From positions 15,061 to 23,238 of the forward strand of contig PBCB01000023.1 in NCBI GenBank assembly GCA_002717765.1: a stretch of DNA of 8,178 nucleotides, read 5' to 3'. A program made the position numbers and the translations under genes. This DNA is from Fidelibacterota bacterium (GTDB lineage Bacteria > Marinisomatota > Marinisomatia > Marinisomatales > TCS55). Under the pieces are notes generated by a model. The model was not told the origin of the DNA. It worked only from the letters and a program-made list of their open reading frames with translations, and searched no databases. Positions 1 through 6,164 of this stretch are shown here, piece by piece. The stretch's first letter is position 1. Every line of letters begins with the position of its first letter.

Positions 1-295
1 CAAACATTTCACAACTTGATTCGTAAGAATCTAGAATAACTCTCTCTTCCTTGTGAAGATAGAATGGAATATCGTAGGTTTTTTTTAATTTAGATACGGC
101 ACCAATATGATCAAGATGTGCATGTGTATTTAAAATAGCTATTGGCTTAAGATTCTTTTCTTCTATTTGATCAATAATTAATTGATGATCATCTCCAGGG
201 TCAATTAATATTGCCTCATTTTGATTCTCATTCCAAACTATAAAGCTATTTTCCTGAAAAGGGCCAGTTACTATTTTATCAACAATTAAATTCAA
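1..295 (-). CDS. Metallo-beta-lactamase-fold hydrolase, glyoxalase II-like (partial, N-terminal 98 residues)
   Basis: The visible part begins with the GPFQEN block (residues 11-16). It continues with IDPGDD (31-36) and the metal-binding motif THAHLDH (57-63, ligands H58, H60, D62, H63). This layout is typical of small YcbL/glyoxalase II-like metal hydrolases that hydrolyse thioesters such as S-lactoylglutathione or related substrates; the actual substrate cannot be told. The gene runs off the left edge, so the later metal ligands and the C-terminus are not seen. I chose a TTG start at 295-293. It overlaps the TGA stop of the preceding GAPDH-like gene as TTGA, has a purine-rich GAAGAA stretch just upstream, and places GPFQEN about ten residues in, as in relatives. 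No ATG lies near that position. The fold is clear, the start less so. Confidence 0.85.
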   Translation of the reverse strand, partial: MNLIVDKIVTGPFQENSFIVWNENQNEAILIDPGDDHQLIIDQIEEKNLKPIAILNTHAHLDHIGAVSKLKKTYDIPFYLHKEERVILDSYESSCEMF

Positions 296-1365
296 ATTTC
301 TTCAAAGAAAAGTTCGCTTAAACATTGAACCTTATCTTCAAATGAATGAGGATAAAGAAAATGCTCGGTAGCTGAAATACTGCTTAGTATCGAATTTCCA
401 TCTTGTGGGGTAAAACAATAGCCATATATCTCATGATCATTTTTAACATGCAAGGATTGTTCAACAACAACAGTTTGGTTTAAAATTCTACCATAATGTC
501 CGTGATCTCTTCCAAATGAAAATACAGTAGATGTCATATTTTTTGTAGTAGTTGCAACTAAATCATTTTGTTGTAATCGATCCATAACATCATTAAGGGT
601 AATGGATTCTTTTGTTTTTAAATAAAACCATAAAACATGCATGTATTGGCTATTTACCTTCATTGCAGATGAAAATAAATTCAAATCATATCCCAGTGTT
701 GAAAAAAGTTCATAAGAGTCTTTTGCGTGATGTGAACCAAAGCTATCATCATCATGAACTCCAACTGAGGGTGCAGCAATAAAATTACCTGGTTGACTGG
801 TATCGTTTGCTCTTCTAATACACATGAATCGGCCCTCTTTAAGATTATCAGGACCATTATCATTTATAGCTATAGTATTGGCAATGCATGATATATTATG
901 CGTATTGCATGAAACAACTTGGATAAATTTATTTTCAGCATTTTCTTTCATAATGGAATCATTAATTCCCCTTGCATATTTCATACCAAATCCATCTTCG
1001 CTTCCCTGAGCAATAAAACCTTTTACTGATTCAATATTTTTTGAATAATATTTTTCTTTATTTTTTCTTCCAATCCCAGATGGTGTACAGTCTATAACAA
1101 CAGAGGCTCTTCTAATTGCCTCATCGCTAATTAAATCTGATTCAATACCTAAATCTTTAAAGCCATCAATTCTATCTTCATTAACGGCAATACGCGCACC
1201 GCGTTTTAATAGACTAATAACTTTTGAGCGATCATCTTTGAGTGGTGAATTCTTATGGAAAGTTACCTGATCAATACCTAATTGTTCTTTATAGTCACAA
1301 AGGAGTCCAATCAATGGCTCGCCAATAGTGCCTGTACCTACAATATGTACTATTTTTTTAGACAT
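292..1365 (-). CDS. Type II (archaeal-type) glyceraldehyde-3-phosphate dehydrogenase homologue
   Basis: This 357-residue protein matches the archaeal class II GAPDH layout rather than the usual bacterial GapA. It has an N-terminal Rossmann glycine motif (GTGTIG, 10-15), a TPSG block followed by KNKE (94-104), and the candidate catalytic cysteine C153 in SCNTHN. It also has the phosphate-binding IRRAND segment (183-188) and the SHH histidine pair (H212, H213). The known family oxidises glyceraldehyde-3-phosphate to 1,3-bisphosphoglycerate in the cytoplasm with NAD or NADP. The segment after C153 departs from the common archaeal SCNTTGLCR pattern, so substrate or activity may have shifted. The ATG lies two bases after the ccmD stop, and the stop overlaps the next gene, so co-transcription with the ccm genes is likely. 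Family assignment is firm; exact reaction is moderately sure. Confidence 0.8.
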   Translation of the reverse strand: MSKKIVHIVGTGTIGEPLIGLLCDYKEQLGIDQVTFHKNSPLKDDRSKVISLLKRGARIAVNEDRIDGFKDLGIESDLISDEAIRRASVVIDCTPSGIGRKNKEKYYSKNIESVKGFIAQGSEDGFGMKYARGINDSIMKENAENKFIQVVSCNTHNISCIANTIAINDNGPDNLKEGRFMCIRRANDTSQPGNFIAAPSVGVHDDDSFGSHHAKDSYELFSTLGYDLNLFSSAMKVNSQYMHVLWFYLKTKESITLNDVMDRLQQNDLVATTTKNMTSTVFSFGRDHGHYGRILNQTVVVEQSLHVKNDHEIYGYCFTPQDGNSILSSISATEHFLYPHSFEDKVQCLSELFFEEI

Positions 1366-1367
1366 TA

Positions 1368-1511
1368 TTAAAGATCATCCTTATTTAGGTTAACTTTTTT
1401 ATAAATCATGATTAAGTGTTTTTCTTTATATAAATGGAAAATAAACCAAGAAAGGATAGCGCCCATAACAATAATATACACAAATAAAAAATAATAAAAA
1501 AAATTATACAT
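1368..1511 (-). CDS. ccmD: CcmD-like small membrane protein of the heme exporter
   Basis: This 47-residue reading frame starts at ATG 1511-1509, overlaps the last 8 bases of ccmC in another frame, and stops with TAA two bases before the GAPDH-like gene. It has one hydrophobic segment (about residues 4-28) containing a tyrosine and the MGAILSWF stretch, followed by a positively charged tail (YKEKHL, then IYKKVNLNK). That is the shape of CcmD, a poorly conserved single-pass protein that in known systems associates with CcmABC and helps release heme-loaded CcmE. The call rests mainly on size, topology and position directly after ccmC. Sequence similarity alone is weak, and no clear Shine-Dalgarno site is seen. 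It also fills what would otherwise be a 138-base gap. Confidence 0.72.
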   Translation of the reverse strand: MYNFFYYFLFVYIIVMGAILSWFIFHLYKEKHLIMIYKKVNLNKDDL

Positions 1512-2175
1512 TAGATTTCAATAAATTTTTTGTACGGATCAGATGAACTCTATATTGCAACATAACAGCAAAGAGTAGCGAAAATATCGCCAATGAAAAT
1601 AAGAATGAATATAGAATTTCTGGTGGCTGGCTAGCCATTTCTACTTGTGGATGAGATTGAATTTCAGGTTCCCAAAATTGAACAGATAGAAAAATAATTG
1701 GAACATTAATAAATGCAATAATACCTAAAGCAGCAGCCTGGCGTCGCACTCGCTCTATATTCCCTCCAAAAGATCTAAACATAAAATAGCCCATATAATA
1801 TAAAAAAAGGATAAGAGTAGTTGTTAGTCGTGGCTCCCATATCCAAGGAGTACCCCAAATAGGCTTCGCCCATACTGGTCCAGTAATTAACACTAATGCC
1901 ATAAAAAAAGTCCCTATCTCAGCTGATGCTAAAGCAACATCATCCCATCGATTATCATTTTTTATAAATAACATAAATCCAGAAATCATAACTATCAAAT
2001 ATCCGACAAAACCCACCCAGGCGGATGGCACATGAACATAAAAGATTTTTTGCGCCCAATGCTGATCTGCTATCATCGGAGTAAAAAAAATGATATTCAT
2101 TAAATTCACCACAAAGAGGATTGATGCGATGATGAGAAGCATTAGATTTTTTTTATTATTATAAAATAATTCCAT
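1504..2175 (-). CDS. ccmC: Heme exporter/transferase CcmC
   Basis: CcmC is an inner-membrane protein of the heme handling family. It presents heme at the periplasmic face and attaches it to CcmE. The 223 residues form about six membrane helices. The conserved tryptophan-rich motif is present as WGTPWIWEPRLT (107-118). The two flanking heme-ligand histidines fit H48 (in YVHVP) and H175 (in SHPQ). The usual WxWD core reads WxWE here, and a proline stands where a tryptophan is common. The length is near the family norm of about 240. The ATG shares one base with the ccmB stop (TAATG), with a GAAG stretch upstream, which points to translational coupling. The last 8 bases overlap ccmD. Confidence 0.95.
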   Translation of the reverse strand: MELFYNNKKNLMLLIIASILFVVNLMNIIFFTPMIADQHWAQKIFYVHVPSAWVGFVGYLIVMISGFMLFIKNDNRWDDVALASAEIGTFFMALVLITGPVWAKPIWGTPWIWEPRLTTTLILFLYYMGYFMFRSFGGNIERVRRQAAALGIIAFINVPIIFLSVQFWEPEIQSHPQVEMASQPPEILYSFLFSLAIFSLLFAVMLQYRVHLIRTKNLLKSNV

Positions 2176-2837
2176 TATTCTTCAATGATATGGTCAAACA
2201 ATGCATAACCAGCTAGCCCAAAAATTACAACAACTGAAGCAACAATTAGAACCCAAACATTCCACATAGCAAAAGATTCTAGATCAATAATGCTTTTTGA
2301 TATTTTAGTAGCTGCAATGGTTAGAGGCGAGAGCAAAGGAAATAAAAGTAAAGGCAAAAGAATTTCACTAAAATTTGATCGTATAACAATACCAGAAACA
2401 AGATTAGCAACTGCCATAATCGCAAGATTAATTAGCAAAGCCGTACTTATAAAAAGAAAGGTTTCTATAGGAATATCAAGTAATAATAATTTGAAAAAAG
2501 GAATAAGAATAACCAATTGGGTGATAGTAATAAATAAAAAACCGCTGATCCATTTAGCGATGAATATTATGCCTCGGTCAACTGGACTGGAAATTAATAT
2601 TGAAAAAGCATCATAATCTTTTTCATAAGCAAATGATCTATGTACACCTAGAACAACAATAAATAAATTCATCAACCAAAACATTCCTGGTGCATAATTA
2701 GATAATACTACTTTAGAAACATTTGATGAGAATGCAAAAATAAGAATGATTGCTAATCCAAAAAAAAGCATAGATAAAACAATCTGTTTGGACCGAAGCT
2801 CCATAAGTAGCTCTTTTTTTATTAAAGAGAACAACAT
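2175..2837 (-). CDS. ccmB: Heme exporter membrane subunit CcmB
   Basis: CcmB is the integral membrane partner of the CcmA ATPase; the CcmAB complex uses ATP to release holo-CcmE from CcmC. Counted from ATG 2837-2835, the protein has 220 residues and about six hydrophobic segments (near 19-37, 50-68, 98-117, 126-150, 158-177, 194-213). Family hallmarks are the N-terminal KKELLMELRSK (7-17), HRSFAYEKD (66-74), the ISSPVDRG loop (82-89) and the LLPLLLFPLL stretch (160-169). I prefer this ATG, which shares a base with the ccmA stop (TGATG). A TTG one codon upstream (2840) would overlap by three bases and add one residue. Both choices imply coupling to ccmA. Confidence 0.95.
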   Translation of the reverse strand: MLFSLIKKELLMELRSKQIVLSMLFFGLAIILIFAFSSNVSKVVLSNYAPGMFWLMNLFIVVLGVHRSFAYEKDYDAFSILISSPVDRGIIFIAKWISGFLFITITQLVILIPFFKLLLLDIPIETFLFISTALLINLAIMAVANLVSGIVIRSNFSEILLPLLLFPLLSPLTIAATKISKSIIDLESFAMWNVWVLIVASVVVIFGLAGYALFDHIIEE

Positions 2838-3472
2838 CAAGCTAAATCAATTCTTCCAGAATTAATAATAAGCCTCGTATGTGCATATTCCTCTGCTCGT
2901 TTCTTATTATGAAGAACCATTATCACAGACTTATTATTATTTTTCCACTTATTTATTAAACGATCAACCAAATCAATTCCACTTTGGTCAAGTCCAGTAA
3001 ATGGTTCATCAAACAATAATAATTTCCAGCTAACAAGATCAGCGTGGACAAGTTTCAATTTTTGAAGCATACCTTTTGAGAAAACAGCAATTGGTTCATT
3101 CGCAAAATGTGATAATTCATAACGATCTAATGATTCTTCAATCATTATCTTAGAAACAACTTCTCTTCTAAGCGTAAGTGAAAAGTGCAAATTTTCTTTC
3201 GCAGTTAAATATGAATACATTCCAGGGTCATGACCAAGGTAGAGAATATCCTTTCTATATAAGCTATTATTTGATAGTAGATCATTTTCTTGAAAAGAAA
3301 TAGCGCCAGAATCAGATTTCATAATTCTAGCAATGATTCGAAGCAGGGTTGTTTTGCCAGATCCATTATTACCCATTAAGGCAATAATTTCGCCTTGTTT
3401 TTGAGTAAAAGAGATGCCTTTTAAAACATTGTATCTATTAAAGGATTTATAAACTTGATTAACAGATAGCAT
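2837..3472 (-). CDS. ccmA: Heme exporter ATP-binding subunit CcmA
   Basis: This is a cytoplasmic ABC-type ATPase of 211 residues, the usual size for CcmA. All the catalytic motifs are present: Walker A GNNGSGKTT (34-42), the family-typical GHDPGMY block in place of a standard Q-loop (80-86), the signature FSKGMLQKLKL (131-141), Walker B LLLFDEP (151-157), the TGLD D-loop (159-162) and the switch histidine H188. It should pair with CcmB and power release of heme-loaded CcmE. The ATG follows directly after the TAA of the small CcmI-like gene with no spacer. Its stop overlaps the start of ccmB. The GHxPG block and the neighbours make CcmA much more likely than a generic transporter ATPase. Confidence 0.96.
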   Translation of the reverse strand: MLSVNQVYKSFNRYNVLKGISFTQKQGEIIALMGNNGSGKTTLLRIIARIMKSDSGAISFQENDLLSNNSLYRKDILYLGHDPGMYSYLTAKENLHFSLTLRREVVSKIMIEESLDRYELSHFANEPIAVFSKGMLQKLKLVHADLVSWKLLLFDEPFTGLDQSGIDLVDRLINKWKNNNKSVIMVLHNKKRAEEYAHTRLIINSGRIDLA

Positions 3473-3748
3473 TTATTTTTTCTTAAGCTTATAAAGAACA
3501 CTTGATACTTCTGCTTTTAATTCTGATCTACGAAGGAGGAAGTCTTGCTTATCTAAATTTCCAATATCATATTCCATTTCAAGCTCTTTTATTTGACGAT
3601 AAAGTATATTTTTTTTTCTACTTAGAGCGCTTCTATTATCAGAGGTATTTCTCATAGTAATCGCTGGTAAAAAAAGCGGTTGAATAGAATAAATAATAGG
3701 AACTATAAAAACAACCAATGTAAAAAAATAATCTTTAATAAAATCCAC
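3473..3748 (-). CDS. Short CcmI-like protein (N-terminal domain only)
   Basis: The 91-residue protein has one hydrophobic segment (about 6-27). A charged, probably coiled-coil tail follows, in which residues 50-85 (from YRQIKELEMEY through NLDKQDF to LRRSELKAEV) resemble the CcmI pattern of ERD-like helix, small-residue turn, second helix. Full CcmI proteins carry a long periplasmic TPR domain that binds apocytochrome c; none is present here. Its place between ccmF and ccmA supports a role in the heme-ligation module, perhaps supporting CcmF. The start is GTG at 3748-3746, backed by a strong ribosome binding site inside the end of ccmF. The gene ends exactly where ccmA begins. Position and helical pattern are good evidence; a precise function is not established. 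Confidence 0.7.
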   Translation of the reverse strand: MDFIKDYFFTLVVFIVPIIYSIQPLFLPAITMRNTSDNRSALSRKKNILYRQIKELEMEYDIGNLDKQDFLLRRSELKAEVSSVLYKLKKK

Positions 3749-3751
3749 TAA

Positions 3752-5713
3752 TTAGTCCTTCCTTGGCCATAGAGCAATAACGGTACCAAAGGCTAATAGA
3801 TACCCCCCTATCCACACCCATTTGACTAAAGGGTTTATCATGATTTTAATAAATGCAGTATCATTATTATTGCTTACTGAAGAAAAGATTGAATAAATAT
3901 CTTGATTCAATGTTGAAAATATATCTAATTCGCTATGCGGTTGCCGTTTATTTATATCTGGATTCTTATGAAAATAAACTCTTTTTTCAGGCTTAAGGCT
4001 TGTTATATAATCACCGCTAAGATTTGTCACGCGTAAGTCAGAGATCCATGCATAATGGTTTGATCGTTCTTGTTCATACATTCTAGTCAATTGAAAATTA
4101 TAATTTGCTACTTGTTCGGTTTCACCAACTTTTATGCCAAATTCTTTTTCTTTATCAAATGCATGACCTGTAAATCCTATAAACATCAATACAATTCCAA
4201 GATGTACAATATAGCCTCCATAGCGTGAGCGATTCTTATGAATCATTTTATATAAAGCAACTATCGAAGATTCATTGAATTTACCCATCCTAATGCGCAC
4301 TCCCTTTACAAATTCACTAAGAATTGCTGTGGTTACAAAAACACATAGGCTAAATGAAATCACTACATATCCAGTCATTTTTGCTAAAATAAATAGCAAC
4401 GCACTAAACAAGGCAAGTAAGGTTGGGAATGTAAATTTTTGAATTAGCTTGTGATTTGACGTTCCTTTCCAAGCCAAAAGAGGTCCTATTCCTGTAAGCG
4501 CTAATAATGCAAGACCGATTGGTATATTTATTTGATTAAAAAATGGTGGTCCTACAGAAATTTGATCACCCGTAATTGCTTCTGTAATCACAGGAAAAAG
4601 CGTGCCCCAAAAAACAGCAAAACAGATCACAACAAAAATTAAATTGTTAAATAGAAACCCGCCTTCTCTAGAAGTAATTGATTCAATTTTCCTTGGAGAA
4701 CGTAAATCATCAATTCGTGTATACATCAATCCAAATGAACAAAATAGGATAATAAATACAAATGATAAAAAGACAGGACCTAATGAAGACTCAGTAAAAG
4801 AATGAACAGAGCTCATAACACCTGACCTAGTTAAAAAAGTTCCAAAAATACATAAACTGAAGGTTAGTATAATTAAGACCATATTCCAGATTCTGAGCAT
4901 ATCTTTCTTTTCTTGAATAATAATTGAATGCAAGAATGCAGTAGCAGTCAACCAAGGCATGAAACTTGCATTTTCAACTGGATCCCACGCCCAATATCCA
5001 CCCCAACCAAGCTCTTGATAGGCCCACCATCCTCCAAGGATAATACCTATACTAAGAAATAGCCAAGTAACTAACGTCCATCTACGTATGCTTCGAACCC
5101 ATAAAACTCCTGTGTCTTTATTAACTAAAGCTGAAAATGCGAAAGCAAAGGGAACGGTAAACCCCACATAGCCTAAATAGAGCACAGGAGGGTGAATAGC
5201 CATGGTGATATTTTGCAACAATGGGTTTAACCCATTTCCGTTTATCACTACAAATTCAGCCTGTGTTGGTTCAAATGGATTTGTAATAAAATTAGTTAGT
5301 ATCAAAAAAAATGCTTGAGTAGCTGACATGGTAATTATTACCCAAGGCATTAAACTGCGATGTCTAGTTTGGTTTTGAATAATTGTAATAGTATTGAATA
5401 TTGATAAAATAAATAGCCAAAAAAGCAATGAACCAGATTGTCCTGCCCAAAGCGCTGAAACTTTGTATACCGTTGGAGTCTCAAAACTTGTGTAGCGTGC
5501 TACATAGTCAATATCAAAATTACTTATCAATAGTTGATAGCTTAAAGTGAATGTAGCGATGAATACAAAAAAGGAGATAGCCAGCCCTAAACGCTGACCA
5601 GTTAAAAATAACCGTTGATCGGATGTGCGATTATAGATTAATAATGTAATTATGGATAAAATGCTACAGCCAAAAGCTAGATTGAGTGCAACGCTACCAG
5701 CAATAGGGGTCAT
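3752..5713 (-). CDS. ccmF: Cytochrome c heme lyase subunit CcmF
   Basis: CcmF is the large inner-membrane protein that takes heme from CcmE and attaches it to apocytochrome c in the periplasm. At 653 residues it is of normal length. The tryptophan-rich heme-binding motif is complete (GWGGYWAWDPVENASF, 236-251, then MPWL). The four histidines expected for the two heme sites are visible: H174 in HPPVLYLGYVG, H262, H304 in SSVHSF and H504 in YIVHLG. A periplasmic domain (about 520-620, with KPEKRVYF) and a last helix near 628-648 complete the protein. The ATG overlaps the ccmE stop as ATGA. With no ccmH in the cluster, the thiol-handling side of the lyase must be met by another protein or by CcmF and its small CcmI-like neighbour. 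Confidence 0.97.
   Translation of the reverse strand: MTPIAGSVALNLAFGCSILSIITLLIYNRTSDQRLFLTGQRLGLAISFFVFIATFTLSYQLLISNFDIDYVARYTSFETPTVYKVSALWAGQSGSLLFWLFILSIFNTITIIQNQTRHRSLMPWVIITMSATQAFFLILTNFITNPFEPTQAEFVVINGNGLNPLLQNITMAIHPPVLYLGYVGFTVPFAFAFSALVNKDTGVLWVRSIRRWTLVTWLFLSIGIILGGWWAYQELGWGGYWAWDPVENASFMPWLTATAFLHSIIIQEKKDMLRIWNMVLIILTFSLCIFGTFLTRSGVMSSVHSFTESSLGPVFLSFVFIILFCSFGLMYTRIDDLRSPRKIESITSREGGFLFNNLIFVVICFAVFWGTLFPVITEAITGDQISVGPPFFNQINIPIGLALLALTGIGPLLAWKGTSNHKLIQKFTFPTLLALFSALLFILAKMTGYVVISFSLCVFVTTAILSEFVKGVRIRMGKFNESSIVALYKMIHKNRSRYGGYIVHLGIVLMFIGFTGHAFDKEKEFGIKVGETEQVANYNFQLTRMYEQERSNHYAWISDLRVTNLSGDYITSLKPEKRVYFHKNPDINKRQPHSELDIFSTLNQDIYSIFSSVSNNNDTAFIKIMINPLVKWVWIGGYLLAFGTVIALWPRKD
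3756..3764 (-). promoter_or_regulatory. Shine-Dalgarno site for the CcmI-like gene
   Basis: On the minus strand the bases AAGGAAGGA lie inside the last codons of ccmF and end 7 bases before the GTG at 3748. This is the best ribosome binding site in the window. It decides in favour of the GTG start, since no ATG occurs near that position. Most other starts here have only weak GAAG-type sites and appear to depend on overlap coupling. Confidence 0.75.
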
Positions 5714-6138
5714 ATATCTATTTCTTCAAGATTATAATTAGACTCATTTCGAAGATCTCCTTCATAGCGAGATGCGCATTTGGTTTGCAATTCATCAGCG
5801 TAAAAAATACCATTAAGATATTCACCGGTTACAATCACCTCAGCGCCATCTTTAAATAAATCAGGACGAGTTTTATTATAATTAACTGCGAGCTCTGTAT
5901 CGCCTTCTTTTAAAATAAAAACGCATTCTAATTGGTTTATCTCGGAAATCTCTATAGAGCCATTTTTGACGAGGCCTCCAAGCTTGGTCCGCTTAGAAAT
6001 ATTTTCATCAATTAAATTTTGAACAGAAATAAACTGAGCCATGGCTTTCTTATCAGAAGGGTTAAGTGAAACCCATCCTATCCAAAACAGGGTAACAGAA
6101 ATGACACCGATAACTAAACTGTAAATTTTATTATTCAT
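5710..6138 (-). CDS. ccmE: Periplasmic heme chaperone CcmE, cysteine (CxxxY) variant
   Basis: CcmE is a membrane-anchored periplasmic protein that carries heme from CcmC to CcmF. This 142-residue version has an N-terminal anchor helix (about 5-24) and the OB-fold segments typical of the family, including the RPDLFKDG block (91-98) and VTGEYLNGIFYADEL (103-117). Where the classical proteins have the covalent heme-binding histidine in HxxxY, this one has C121 in KCASRY, with the conserved tyrosine at Y125. The TGC codon is clear in the sequence. Cysteine CcmEs are known from Desulfovibrio and archaea, where they go with absence of CcmG and CcmH, as seen here. The gene lies 26 bases after the mutase stop, has no evident Shine-Dalgarno site, and overlaps ccmF by four bases. 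Confidence 0.95.
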   Translation of the reverse strand: MNNKIYSLVIGVISVTLFWIGWVSLNPSDKKAMAQFISVQNLIDENISKRTKLGGLVKNGSIEISEINQLECVFILKEGDTELAVNYNKTRPDLFKDGAEVIVTGEYLNGIFYADELQTKCASRYEGDLRNESNYNLEEIDI

Positions 6139-6164
6139 TATTAATGATTTATATGCCAGTGAAT

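Noticed and set aside
681..863. Second minus-strand frame inside the GAPDH-like gene
   Set aside because: Out-of-frame shadow of a gene whose main frame carries clear conserved motifs.
824..1009. Plus-strand reading frame opposite the GAPDH-like gene
   Set aside because: Short shadow frame within a conserved coding region, with no supporting motif.
2290..2616. Plus-strand 108-residue reading frame opposite ccmB
   Set aside because: It lies wholly inside the strongly supported ccmB on the other strand, its translation is a low-complexity basic sequence, and it resembles no family I know.
4602..4805. Plus-strand reading frame opposite ccmF
   Set aside because: Shadow of ccmF, with no recognisable domain.
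6147..6153. Possible promoter -10 element (TATAAAT on the minus strand) just before ccmE
   Set aside because: No acceptable -35 element is found at 16-18 bases, and such strings are frequent by chance in AT-rich DNA.
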